NCBI GenBank assembly: GCA_004554425.1
Contig: SFMI01000005.1
Location: forward strand, 1-61,019
Length of the DNA: 61,019 bases
Direction: 5' to 3'
Source: Candidatus Saccharimonadota bacterium
GTDB lineage: Bacteria > Eremiobacterota > Xenobia > Xenobiales > Xenobiaceae
The notes below the pieces were generated by a model. That model did no database searches, was not told the origin of the DNA, and saw nothing but the letters and a program-made list of their open reading frames with translations. A program made the position numbers and the translations under genes. Below are positions 1 through 7,743 of the stretch, in pieces. Numbering within the stretch: the stretch's first letter is position 1; each line of letters opens with the position of its first letter.

Positions 1-1
1 C

Positions 2-265
2 GATATTGTCCATATAAAAAAGAATAGTAAATATGATGGCTTTTTCGAGAGGCAAGCTGAATGCATTAAAAATGCGCTTAATGATAAGACTCGTAGGCTT
101 ATTTTAAAATTAAAATATGAAACTCCAGAAAATGAACATATTATGGGCATTGAATATTATCAAGCTGTTTTGGAAGCCAAAGTGCAAAATTCTCAAGAAT
201 TTACACAGTGGCGCAAGTTGCATCCCGCGCAAGGTATTATTGAGTGGTTGCCCGCTTGCAATTAA
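2..265 (+). CDS. Hypothetical protein, C-terminal part (cut by window edge)
   Basis: An open frame runs from the first bases of the window to a TAA at 263-265, giving 87 residues of the C-terminus of a longer protein. It is rich in Lys, Glu and Asn and ends in a short Trp-containing stretch (EWLPACN). I do not recognise the family. Its stop codon overlaps the stop of the convergent ChrA gene in the self-complementary TTAA, so the two genes meet tail to tail with no spacer. The sustained frame and this exact abutment support a real gene; the start lies outside the window. Confidence 0.55.
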   Translation, partial: DIVHIKKNSKYDGFFERQAECIKNALNDKTRRLILKLKYETPENEHIMGIEYYQAVLEAKVQNSQEFTQWRKLHPAQGIIEWLPACN

Positions 266-855
266 CGGCAGAAAAATTCAATAATTAAAGATGTAAAACC
301 TGTTAGGCAAATTAGAGTAATAGGGCCGATGATTTTTTTATGTAGAGCATAAACAGATAAGCCGATTACTAAAAGACTGGCTGGATTTATTGTCCCAGCG
401 CTGTTGGGGTCAAGATCTTCCAAAATTTGTGGCTTGCGCATGGCTAAAAAAACAAAAGAGAGCGCTACAGAAACTAGCATACCTAAAACAGCAGGTTTGA
501 TACCTTTGAGAATGGCATCTACGGCTGGGCAATCTTTGTATTTTTGATAGATGAAAGCTAACAGCGAAGTTATTAAGCAAGGGCCAGAAATTAACCCCAA
601 TGTTGCCACAATCGAACCTAAAATGCCACCTTGTCTAGCTCCCACAAAAGTAGCTACATTTAAAGCTATAGGGCCGGGCGTCATTTCTGACATGGTGACA
701 ATGACGCCAAAGTCGCCCATAGTCATCCAGTGATGAATATTGACAGTTTGTTCTTGAGAAAGCTGCACTGCTGCATAACCGCCCCCGAAGCAAAGGATGC
801 CTATATTAAAAAAAGTTACGTATAAAAGCCACAGATTTGCTAAAGAATACCACAT
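262..855 (-). CDS. chrA: Chromate transporter ChrA, half-size subunit (second of pair)
   Basis: A 197-residue membrane protein of the CHR (chromate ion transporter) family. The N-terminal half carries the family hallmarks: an FGGGYA motif at about residues 23-28 and a SEMTPGPIAL motif near residue 56, followed by several hydrophobic helices. Full-length ChrA has two such halves; short ChrA proteins are one half each and usually occur as adjacent pairs, as here. It begins 18 nt after the stop of the other half, so the two are almost certainly co-transcribed and work as a heteromer. The family exports chromate in some bacteria, but many members have unknown substrates, so the substrate is inferred only. 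The ribosome site before the ATG is weak, which suggests translational coupling. Confidence 0.88.
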   Translation of the reverse strand: MWYSLANLWLLYVTFFNIGILCFGGGYAAVQLSQEQTVNIHHWMTMGDFGVIVTMSEMTPGPIALNVATFVGARQGGILGSIVATLGLISGPCLITSLLAFIYQKYKDCPAVDAILKGIKPAVLGMLVSVALSFVFLAMRKPQILEDLDPNSAGTINPASLLVIGLSVYALHKKIIGPITLICLTGFTSLIIEFFCR

Positions 856-873
856 AAGAATTTTCTCAACTGA

Positions 874-1500
874 TTATTTTTTTAGCGTATTGCTTGTATC
901 GCTTGCTGCTGACGGGGTGCGGAAGAAAATTAAGCCTACTAAGGCAAAAACTGCTACTAAGTAGACTACGCTGTTGCTAATTATAAGCATAATAGAAGAA
1001 GCCAAAATTCCCATAGCTAGACCGATATATTTGGAAGACTTAAAAACCGTCGTAACCATAGTAACAGTAACATTTAGAATAAGAGCTGCTTCTGCATAAC
1101 GGGCGCCATAGAAGAAAGCTTGCAATGCTTGGCTGTTGGCAATCCACTTATAACAATAGGCGATAATTGTAATAATTACTAATGGTGGCAAAGTGGTGCC
1201 TAATACAGAGAATAAAGCGCCCTTTAAGTCGGCCAATTTGTAGCCTACAAGTACCGAAGTATTTATTGCTACCGGTCCGGGACTGCTTTGGGCAATCGAA
1301 ACCAAGTTGAGCATCTCGTCTTCAGTAAGCCAGTGCAATTCTTCGACGAAGCGTTCTTGCAAAAAAGCAACGATTATAAAACCTCCGCCTATGGTAAAGG
1401 TGCTGATACGCAAAGTCTCCCAGAAAAGTTGACAAAGAAATGACCAAGTAACAGGCGGGAGAGTAGATTGTTGCGTTGGGGATACATATGATGAGGGCAA
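874..1500 (-). CDS. chrA: Chromate transporter ChrA, half-size subunit (first of pair)
   Basis: A 208-residue CHR-family membrane protein, the promoter-proximal partner of the ChrA half just downstream. It shows a TIGGGFI motif near residue 37 and an AQSSPGPVAIN motif near residue 70, equivalent to the FGGG and TPGP motifs of the partner, then hydrophobic helices to about residue 195. The start is taken as TTG at 1498-1500, because a strong AAGGAG lies 10 nt upstream and no ATG in this frame is better placed. The gene lies just beyond the terminator of pckG, so it may have its own promoter or rely on read-through. Two half-size subunits probably assemble into one transporter; chromate as substrate is inferred from the family. 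Confidence 0.87.
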   Translation of the reverse strand: MPSSYVSPTQQSTLPPVTWSFLCQLFWETLRISTFTIGGGFIIVAFLQERFVEELHWLTEDEMLNLVSIAQSSPGPVAINTSVLVGYKLADLKGALFSVLGTTLPPLVIITIIAYCYKWIANSQALQAFFYGARYAEAALILNVTVTMVTTVFKSSKYIGLAMGILASSIMLIISNSVVYLVAVFALVGLIFFRTPSAASDTSNTLKK

Positions 1501-1523
1501 AGAAATTTAGCTCCTTAAAAAGC

Positions 1524-1564
1524 AAAAAAGGGGCCGCTTCAGATATTGTACTGAAACGGCTCCT
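1524..1564 (-). terminator. Intrinsic terminator of pckG
   Basis: Arms at about 1530-1542 and 1551-1564 form a GC-rich hairpin with G-U pairs and an 8-nt loop. Read leftward it is followed directly by six Ts (complement of 1524-1529). It lies 65 nt past the pckG stop and before the chrA pair. Confidence 0.8.
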
Positions 1565-1628
1565 ATTTTATAAAGCGCTCTCAATCGACGTTAGTTGAGT
1601 GAGAATGCTTTCTCTTATGATCGATAGA

Positions 1629-3455
1629 CTACTTTTCGGGAGGAGTCCAGGTGCCGGAGGTGCGGTTAAGACGGCGCAAGAGCATCTGGCGCTCCATTAC
1701 CAACTCTTGAGGCAATCTCTCGCTCAATTTGACGAAAAGTTCTTCCTGGGCCAATAATTCTTTCTTCCAAGCTTCTTTGTCGACAGTCATGAGCTCACTG
1801 AATTGCTCGCGGCTCATATCCAAGCCAGTCCAGTCGATGTCTTCGTAAGTAGGCATTAAGCCAACGGGAGACTCAACAGCTTTGGCACGACCGTGTGCTC
1901 TGTCGATGATCCACTTCAAGACGCGCATGTTGTCACCGAAGCCGGGCCATAAGAATTTGCCGTCTTTCTTGAGGAACCAGTTGACGCGGAAGATAGGCAC
2001 AGGCTGATTGGTCTTGCGGCCGATATCGAGCCAGTGATCAAAGTAGTCGCCCATGTGGTAGCCGCAGAAAGGCAACATGGCATAAGGATCGCGACGGATT
2101 TCACCGATCTTGCCGTTGGCGGCAGCGGTCTTTTCGGAGCCCATAGTGGCAGCCAGGTAGACGCCGTGGCCCCAGTTGTAAGATTGCATAACCAAAGGCA
2201 TGTTGGAGCTTACGCGACCACCGAAGATGAAGGCGGAAATGGGTACGCCGTTAGGATTGTTCCACTCTTTGGAAAGGGTGGGGCAATTGGCGGTAGGAGC
2301 GGTGAAGCGGGAGTTGGGGTGAGCGGCGGGACGGCCACAGTCGGGAGTCCAGTCGTTACCTTGCCAGTCGATCAAGTGAGCGGGAGCTTCCTTGGTCATA
2401 CCTTCCCACCATACGTCGCCGTCGTCAGTTAAGGCTACGTTGGTGAAAATGGTGTTGGAACTGACGCTGGCCATAGCGTTGGGGTTGGACTTTACGGAAG
2501 TACCGGGAGCCACGCCGAAGAAGCCAGCTTCGGGGTTGATAGCATAGAAGCGACCGTCTTTGCCGGGTTTGATCCAAGCGATATCGTCGCCGACAGTCCA
2601 GATCTTCCAGCCCTTGAAGGACTCGGGAGGAATGAGCATGGCGAAGTTGGTTTTACCGCAAGCGCTTGGGAAAGCGGCGGCTACGTAAGTGGTTTCGCCA
2701 TTGGGAGCTTCGGCGCCCAAGATGAGCATGTGCTCGGCTAACCAGCCTTCACGTCTGGCCATATTGGAAGCAATACGCAAAGCTAAGCACTTTTTGCCCA
2801 ACAGAGCGTTGCCGCCGTAACCACTGCCGTAAGACCAAATGCTGTTCTCTTCAGGGAAGTGAACGATGTATTTGTTGTCTTTATCACAAGGCCAAGCTAC
2901 ATCTTTCTGGCCGGGCTCTAAGGGAGCGCCTACGCTGTGCAAGCAGGGAACAAAGAAACCATCTTCACCCAGTACATCGAGTACCTTCTGTCCCATGCGA
3001 GACATGATGCGCATGTTGACTACCACGTAAGGACTGTCGGTAATCTCAACACCAATTTGAGCAATGTGAGAACCTAAGGGGCCCATGCTGAAAGGAATAA
3101 CGTACATCGTACGGCCGCGCATGGAACCTTTGAAGTGACCCTTAAGGATAGCTTTCATTTCGTCGGGAGCCATCCAGTTGTTGGTGGGGCCAGCATCTTC
3201 GCGTTTGGTGGTGCAAATGAAGGTGCGGTCTTCAACGCGGGCTACATCACCGGGGTTGGAACGAGCTAAGAAGCAACCAGGGCGCTTCTCAGGATTGAGC
3301 TTAATGAAAGTTCCGCTCTCGACCATCTCTTGGCAAAGACGATCGTACTCTTCTTGACTTCCGTTGCACCAATAGATGTTGTCGGGAGTGCACAGTTGAG
3401 CAATTTCATTGACCCAGTTGATAAGTTTTTGGTTCTTAGTTGGAGGGTTTGTCAT
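1629..3455 (-). CDS. pckG: Phosphoenolpyruvate carboxykinase (GTP)
   Basis: A cytosolic enzyme interconverting oxaloacetate + GTP and phosphoenolpyruvate + GDP + CO2, at the junction of the TCA branch and gluconeogenesis; in anaerobes it often runs in the CO2-fixing direction. From the ATG at 3455 it is 608 residues, the usual size of the GTP class. Visible motifs are ARSNPGDVARVEDRTFIC near the N-terminus, WSYGSGYGGNALLGKKCLA before residue 225, and the P-loop FPSACGKTNF at about 262-271, which contains the class-specific reactive cysteine. The frame stays open to a TTG at 3530, but the extra 25 residues do not resemble the family, whereas the ATG gives the usual N-terminus (PTKNQKLINWV). 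No strong ribosome site precedes the ATG. It lies 124 nt downstream of the CBS-HEPN gene on the same strand. Confidence 0.97.
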   Translation of the reverse strand: MTNPPTKNQKLINWVNEIAQLCTPDNIYWCNGSQEEYDRLCQEMVESGTFIKLNPEKRPGCFLARSNPGDVARVEDRTFICTTKREDAGPTNNWMAPDEMKAILKGHFKGSMRGRTMYVIPFSMGPLGSHIAQIGVEITDSPYVVVNMRIMSRMGQKVLDVLGEDGFFVPCLHSVGAPLEPGQKDVAWPCDKDNKYIVHFPEENSIWSYGSGYGGNALLGKKCLALRIASNMARREGWLAEHMLILGAEAPNGETTYVAAAFPSACGKTNFAMLIPPESFKGWKIWTVGDDIAWIKPGKDGRFYAINPEAGFFGVAPGTSVKSNPNAMASVSSNTIFTNVALTDDGDVWWEGMTKEAPAHLIDWQGNDWTPDCGRPAAHPNSRFTAPTANCPTLSKEWNNPNGVPISAFIFGGRVSSNMPLVMQSYNWGHGVYLAATMGSEKTAAANGKIGEIRRDPYAMLPFCGYHMGDYFDHWLDIGRKTNQPVPIFRVNWFLKKDGKFLWPGFGDNMRVLKWIIDRAHGRAKAVESPVGLMPTYEDIDWTGLDMSREQFSELMTVDKEAWKKELLAQEELFVKLSERLPQELVMERQMLLRRLNRTSGTWTPPEK

Positions 3456-3508
3456 GCTTGATGAATCACTTGGAGTCGCAAAAATTGGACTCCGTTTCCT
3501 TCCCTTGA

Positions 3509-3514
3509 AGTATA
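3509..3514 (-). promoter_or_regulatory. pckG: Possible -10 element (TATACT) upstream of pckG
   Basis: The minus strand reads TATACT here, 54 nt before the chosen ATG, suiting a sigma-70 -10 box with a leader of about 45 nt. No convincing -35 hexamer is seen at 16-18 nt, so this is a weak call. Confidence 0.25.
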
Positions 3515-3579
3515 ATTGCCTTTCCGCCAACTTGCTCTACGAAGCTTGCAAGCGTACTTGGCAGCTAATAAACCGTTTC

Positions 3580-4599
3580 TTATTTGTTTGCCTCGCCCTG
3601 TTGGGAAGCGTCGGCAGAATTCTTGCTTTGAGCTTCGATAACCGCTCGAGGGACTCCCTTAATTGTTTTGGGAGGAAGCTTCCCTTTTGGGGTCGGTGGC
3701 GGAATGGCTACACCAGGCAAAGCAATATTTTGCTCTTGTAAGCGGGCAGCCATCGTTTTGACAGCTTGAATAGGTGTAGTGGAATTTTTTTGCAATAATG
3801 GAGTAGCTTCTACATCTAACAAAATATCCAGAGAGATGGCCAAAGCTACAATAGTTGGCAAGCTATCCGGAGTGAGCGTCTGGGAGTGAGCCAGTGTGTT
3901 GCGTAGCGACTCGAGCTTAGAAAAAAAATCTTGTCCACGTCTTTTGGAAGTGAAGCCCAAGGCTGCAGCTGTAATAGGATAACGCAGTAAAATATCGGCT
4001 TTATCTGAAAATTGTAAGCAATCGTCCAAATCGATCTCTTCGTTGCGTCGGCGGCGCTCGTCGTAAAGAGCACAAGTCCTCTCTAAGCGCCCGGCAGAGA
4101 GATATTTCTTCCAAGTTTCGTCTGGAAGCTGGGAAGTAATGGCTCTATGCATCAGGGTTTCCATAAGAGTAATTAGACCAAAAAGCCACATGCGCATAGG
4201 AGCATCTTGCAAATCGCATGGGCAAATGGCGGCGGCTGTTTCCCCCATGACATTAACAAAGACTGGAGAACCTTTGGCCAAGCTGAGGATAACTTCTTTG
4301 AAAGAGGCTGTTTCATGAAGAATTGGCCGCTCTTCAAAATCGCGCAAAAAGTCTGCGCAAGTTCCCTCACTGATGCCTATTACGTCTTGTAAATCGATCC
4401 AGCCTACATATTGTCCGTCGCGCTGCACTCCTAAAATGGGACAGCCCAAACGCTTCATAAGCTCCCTAGCCTGAGTGGCGGGACTATTAAGATCGATAGC
4501 CGGCATTAAATCTGCTATATCTTTAGCTGTGAAAGCAGACTTAAGAATACGATGAAGCGCTTCTTTGGCTGCCGGCGAACTATGTCTGTGTTCTGTCAT
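3580..4599 (-). CDS. CBS-domain pair fused to a Swt1-like HEPN domain, putative ribonuclease
   Basis: A 339-residue soluble protein. Residues 25-75 and 90-130 read as a tandem CBS pair (Bateman module; VQRDGQYVGWIDLQDVIG is typical of the strand-helix end of a CBS repeat), a fold that usually senses adenine nucleotides. The C-terminal half is helical and contains R233-N-T-L-A-H238, the RNxxxH motif of HEPN ribonucleases such as the Swt1-like group. The last 50 residues are Pro/Lys-rich and probably disordered. Start: ATG at 4597-4599 with AAGG 8 nt upstream. It is the leftward gene upstream of pckG. HEPN proteins cut RNA in toxin-antitoxin, anti-phage and RNA-processing roles; which applies here is not visible. 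The domain assignment is by eye, with good confidence in the motif. Confidence 0.72.
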   Translation of the reverse strand: MTEHRHSSPAAKEALHRILKSAFTAKDIADLMPAIDLNSPATQARELMKRLGCPILGVQRDGQYVGWIDLQDVIGISEGTCADFLRDFEERPILHETASFKEVILSLAKGSPVFVNVMGETAAAICPCDLQDAPMRMWLFGLITLMETLMHRAITSQLPDETWKKYLSAGRLERTCALYDERRRRNEEIDLDDCLQFSDKADILLRYPITAAALGFTSKRRGQDFFSKLESLRNTLAHSQTLTPDSLPTIVALAISLDILLDVEATPLLQKNSTTPIQAVKTMAARLQEQNIALPGVAIPPPTPKGKLPPKTIKGVPRAVIEAQSKNSADASQQGEANK

Positions 4600-4799
4600 G
4601 GGTTGCGCCTTCTAGAAAAAGAGGAGCGGTTCCTTTGCTGGGCAGGTCTTTGAATATCTTTCAATATTTTTGAAAAAATATCTGTAATAGGTAAGATTTT
4701 TCTAGCGGGCTGTCGAAGTCGTAAGAGTGGTCTTTGGCACGCAGGTTTGTGCTTGCGGCGGGAGGGGCGCGGGGATGGATCTGTGCTGGGAACTTGCAA
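4596..4799 (-). CDS. Possible small basic ORF coupled to the HEPN gene (doubtful)
   Basis: A 67-codon frame on the same strand whose TGA stop overlaps the ATG of the CBS-HEPN gene in an ATGA. The product would be very basic and Pro/Arg-rich with no recognisable domain. Its only possible start is TTG at 4797-4799, and no Shine-Dalgarno precedes it. The ATGA overlap is the only positive sign; the composition could equally come from untranslated DNA. Confidence 0.18.
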   Translation of the reverse strand: MQVPSTDPSPRPSRRKHKPACQRPLLRLRQPARKILPITDIFSKILKDIQRPAQQRNRSSFSRRRNP

Positions 4800-4824
4800 A
4801 AATTTGTAAGGAAATATTTTTACA

Positions 4825-4902
4825 ATGTATCTAGATACAGAGTCTGTTTCTACTGAAGAAATTTATGGCGTTTGCCTAATTCCACCCGATGAGTGGTATT
4901 AA
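4825..4902 (+). CDS. Possible 25-residue small ORF (doubtful)
   Basis: ATG at 4825 to TAA at 4900-4902 encodes an acidic 25-residue peptide ending LIPPDEWY. A TAAGGA lies about 13 nt upstream, slightly far for ideal initiation. The start codon overlaps the left edge of the 14-bp palindrome, and a long-loop inverted repeat ending in a T-rich arm follows 26 nt after the stop, so a short transcription unit is conceivable. No homology can be claimed. Confidence 0.22.
   Translation: MYLDTESVSTEEIYGVCLIPPDEWY
4826..4839. promoter_or_regulatory. 14-bp perfect palindrome, candidate operator
   Basis: TGTATCTAGATACA is perfectly self-complementary and lies in the divergent gap, flanked by AT-rich DNA. 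Its length and symmetry suit a dimeric helix-turn-helix repressor. The regulator is unknown. Confidence 0.4.
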
Positions 4903-4927
4903 TTCAGTCTTAATAATTTAAGAGCAA

Positions 4928-4984
4928 AGAAAAAGGAAGAGCCCTTTTGGCGCTTAGGTGTGCAAGAGAGTCCTTCCTTTTTCT
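4928..4984. repeat. Inverted repeat, 12-bp arms, 33-nt loop
   Basis: AGAAAAAGGAAG at 4928-4939 is matched exactly by CTTCCTTTTTCT at 4973-4984. Read rightward the second arm is T-rich, so it could act as a terminator for a short transcript. It resembles other long-loop inverted repeats in this window. Confidence 0.5.
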
Positions 4985-5180
4985 TATGTATGTACGTATT
5001 TCGTGTGGGGTGTTTGGGCCTTGATGATTGTGGAGGGCTTTGTCTTTTCTAGGGCGAAAAAAGGAAGGCTTGTGCTGAAATGCGGTGCTGCCAAAGCCTG
5101 GCAAGCAAATCGCCTGCAATTAAACCGAACGCTTGCCGAAAAGGCGATAGAGTTCGGGGCCTATCGTGAGAAAAAGAGCT

Positions 5181-6497
5181 ATGAAATTACCTGCCAGTTT
5201 TAAAGAATTTGCCCGTTGCCGAAGTACTCAAGTAATTGAGGCTTCCAATGGAGCTCGCTGTGTGGTTTGTCCGAACGACGGCTCTCCGTTTGCTTATATT
5301 TTTGCAGCTGTGCGAACAGGTGTTCGCTATGAAGACAGAGAGGAATGGGGCGCCTCTCATTTCCTAGAACATGTGGCTATGCGCGGTACCGAAAAGTTCC
5401 CCGCCCTCCACGATTTGTCGCGTTGCGCCGAGGGAATAGGCGGCCAAATTTCAGCTTATTCTACGCGTGATTTAACCGCCTATTGGGTGCGTGTGCCCAG
5501 CGGCTTAGAAGCTTTGGGATTCGAGCTTTTGCAACAAGTGCTTTTTAAGCCTTTGCTGACTCAACAGAGCATAGACTCGGAGCGCGAAATAATTATTCAC
5601 GAGCGTCAGCGTGAATTGGCTGATTATGGCATTTTCGTTTCTCATGCTGTGGAAAGCTTGCTTTTGGCTCCCAATCCTATGAGTCGTCCTCCTGTAGGTG
5701 ATGACGCTGGATTAGCTAAAATGGACTCGGCTTATTTACGTGCTTTCCACCAGCGCATTTATAATCGTAGCAATTTGGTAATTATAGGCTGTGGCAACTT
5801 AAGTGACGACTTTGCTAAATGTGCTGATGATTTTTGGCAAAGTGTTCCTTATGGTAGCTTAATTAAACCGGCCAATTTCCTTATCGAGAGTGAATATCCA
5901 GATGGTAGCGTCATACTTAAGTCTTCGGGCCCAGAAGAGCAAGCTTTTGTCTCTATGGGTTGGCGTTTCCCCGTTTTAACTCATAAAGATTTGCTCACTT
6001 GGCGTGTGATTAACACTTTATTAGGCGCAGGTTATTCCAGCTTGTTCAATTTGGAATTGCGCGAGAAAAACAGCCTGACTTATACTTGCCGCACTGCCAT
6101 CAATATTTACGACGGTATGGGCGTTTTCAAGCTCTACTTATCGGCTCATGTCAAAGAACTGCCCAAAGTTATAAGCATTGTGGAAGATATAATTGCTAGC
6201 TTAGCTTCTAACTCTTTAGATGAAAATATTTTCAACGAAGCGGTGATGCGCCACGCAGCTGGTGTCGTTTCAAGATGGTCAAACCCTTGTGAAACTGCTC
6301 CTTTATTGGGCCATTCGTTATCTAGAGATGGCGTAGTTTTTGATTTCGCTGGCTATTTGAATGGGTTGGAAAAAGTTTCCAAAGCTCGAGCAGCCGAGTT
6401 GGCTAGCAAGTGGCTCAACCCTGTAGATAGGCTTGTTTGTCTGTCCGGATCGGCTGAAGAACTGAAGACGCTCTTCCCAAATACTTACCAATTCTAA
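5181..6497 (+). CDS. M16-family zinc metallopeptidase (insulinase-like)
   Basis: A 438-residue peptidase of the mitochondrial-processing-peptidase/insulinase type. The inverted zinc motif HxxEH is intact (H60-F-L-E63-H64 from the chosen start), and the downstream acidic segment EREIIIHERQREL supplies the third zinc ligand. The second half has the usual non-catalytic M16 repeat (RVINTLLGAGYSSLFNLELREK). No signal peptide, so it is predicted cytosolic. Start: ATG at 5181 is preferred; the frame extends five codons to a GTG at 5166, and neither has a strong ribosome site. It heads a tight rightward group: the lipoprotein gene starts 17 nt after its stop. The window holds a second, separate M16 peptidase at 25.4 kb that also has HxxEH, so the two are not a catalytic/non-catalytic pair. 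Confidence 0.9.
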   Translation: MKLPASFKEFARCRSTQVIEASNGARCVVCPNDGSPFAYIFAAVRTGVRYEDREEWGASHFLEHVAMRGTEKFPALHDLSRCAEGIGGQISAYSTRDLTAYWVRVPSGLEALGFELLQQVLFKPLLTQQSIDSEREIIIHERQRELADYGIFVSHAVESLLLAPNPMSRPPVGDDAGLAKMDSAYLRAFHQRIYNRSNLVIIGCGNLSDDFAKCADDFWQSVPYGSLIKPANFLIESEYPDGSVILKSSGPEEQAFVSMGWRFPVLTHKDLLTWRVINTLLGAGYSSLFNLELREKNSLTYTCRTAINIYDGMGVFKLYLSAHVKELPKVISIVEDIIASLASNSLDENIFNEAVMRHAAGVVSRWSNPCETAPLLGHSLSRDGVVFDFAGYLNGLEKVSKARAAELASKWLNPVDRLVCLSGSAEELKTLFPNTYQF

Positions 6498-6514
6498 CTG
6501 GAGGAAAAGCTGCC

Positions 6515-7723
6515 GTGAATTTGAGTCAAAACTTTTATCGGTCGATATCTGTCGGTTTGGCTTGCTTAGCATGTGTCGGAGGAATAGTGCTAGGTTGCGC
6601 TCATACAGAAAAAAGTTGGGCGGCTTCGTCTAGTTGGCAACATCTGGAAACTCCCAATACTGGAGGCGGTTTAGTAGTAGATCCGCAATTGCTCACTTAT
6701 AAGCGCTTGCAAGTATTTTTCGGCTGGTCTAACACTACTAGTGCCATAAAGGCTCCAGAATTCAGCTTTTCTGTTTTCGAATCTGGCAACAAATGGACGA
6801 CTATTAAGGCTCCCTTCTTTGGCGCCAACTTAGCTGGCGTACGTAAAGTGGCTGCTGCTAATGCCAAATATAGTGTCGGTATTTTGTTCTTGCACAATAT
6901 TGTTGAACAAAGTGAAAATGCTTTTGAAGTAATGTACTCTTACTCTAGCGATAGTGGCTGGAGCTTCAGTAAGCCCGCTGTTTGTGATAGCTTCGTCCTT
7001 TCTGGAGCTGGTGGAGGCAGCGATATTGATATTGCCGGCGTTGGTGGACGCAAGCCCAGCTTGTGTTTTGGTTGGACTGCTGAAAATAATATGGTTAAGG
7101 CGGCTCTTTTCGATCCACAGTACCGAGGTGATCGCCCTCGAGCTTGCAACTTAGGACGTCAAGGTGTAGGTTGCGATAAGGTTGAGTTGGCTGGTGAGAA
7201 TAAGGGCGGCTTTGTAACCGTATGGAATGACGGTCACAGTTTGCTTAGTTCCTACATTCGCCCTTTAATTGGCAGCAACGAAGATTCTGTGAATATCGTT
7301 CGAGGTAAGTTCGGCTTAAATTTCTCTCTGTGTGACAATAGTGGCAAGAATCCGCTTTTAGTTTATGATTTGCCTCGTTTAAGCAAAAATGATAAGAGCC
7401 GCCGCCAAGTACGTCGCTGGGAAGATGGTGCCTGGCAAGTTGTGCCTGCCTCTCCTCCCGCAGCCGGTGAAGCTCCTATAGGATCTGCTTTAGAAGCTTG
7501 CCAGGATAAAGATGGCAATTTGCATGTGGCTAGCTTAAGTCGTGACGGCGAATCGATTATTTATTCTTGTCTTAAAGATGGCAAATTTAGCAATCCCGAA
7601 GTTGCTGTGAAGCTTAAACCCATGATCGGTTGCACCGGTTTTAGTATCGCTGCTCAGGATAAATACATATACATTTTCGCCAGCCAGGGGCCGAGCAACC
7701 AATTTGTACGCCGCGCCTTATAG
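6515..7723 (+). CDS. Predicted secreted or lipid-anchored protein, possible beta-propeller
   Basis: A 402-residue protein starting at GTG 6515, with GGAGG 11 nt upstream. Residues 1-29 form a signal peptide: basic start, hydrophobic core, then VLGC, an acceptable lipobox that would make Cys28 the lipidated residue; a cut after SWAA is the alternative. The mature part is beta-rich with recurring SxDxGxSFSxP-like and DKDGNLHVASLSRDGES segments, as in sialidase/BNR-type propellers, but catalytic residues cannot be assigned. Function unknown. It sits between an M16 peptidase and the TudS-like gene with short gaps (17 and 20 nt), so is probably part of that operon. Confidence 0.7.
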   Translation: MNLSQNFYRSISVGLACLACVGGIVLGCAHTEKSWAASSSWQHLETPNTGGGLVVDPQLLTYKRLQVFFGWSNTTSAIKAPEFSFSVFESGNKWTTIKAPFFGANLAGVRKVAAANAKYSVGILFLHNIVEQSENAFEVMYSYSSDSGWSFSKPAVCDSFVLSGAGGGSDIDIAGVGGRKPSLCFGWTAENNMVKAALFDPQYRGDRPRACNLGRQGVGCDKVELAGENKGGFVTVWNDGHSLLSSYIRPLIGSNEDSVNIVRGKFGLNFSLCDNSGKNPLLVYDLPRLSKNDKSRRQVRRWEDGAWQVVPASPPAAGEAPIGSALEACQDKDGNLHVASLSRDGESIIYSCLKDGKFSNPEVAVKLKPMIGCTGFSIAAQDKYIYIFASQGPSNQFVRRAL

Positions 7724-7743
7724 CGCTGCAGAAAGGCAAAAAA

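Larger units (their letters stand above)
4600..5180. other. 0.58-kb divergent intergenic region
   Basis: The gap separates the leftward CBS-HEPN gene from the rightward M16 peptidase. I see a perfect 14-bp palindrome (4826-4839), a possible 25-codon rightward ORF (4825-4902), a 12-bp inverted repeat with a 33-nt loop (4928-4984), and a small hairpin CGATAG/CTATCG just before the peptidase start. No long gene is convincing. Confidence 0.5.

Noticed and set aside
4910..5119. 69-codon leftward frame in the same gap
   Set aside because: No ribosome site or recognisable motif; it runs through the inverted repeat at 4928-4984.
4958..5203. 81-codon rightward frame before the first M16 peptidase
   Set aside because: No ribosome site, an odd composition, and it overlaps the start of a certain gene in another frame.
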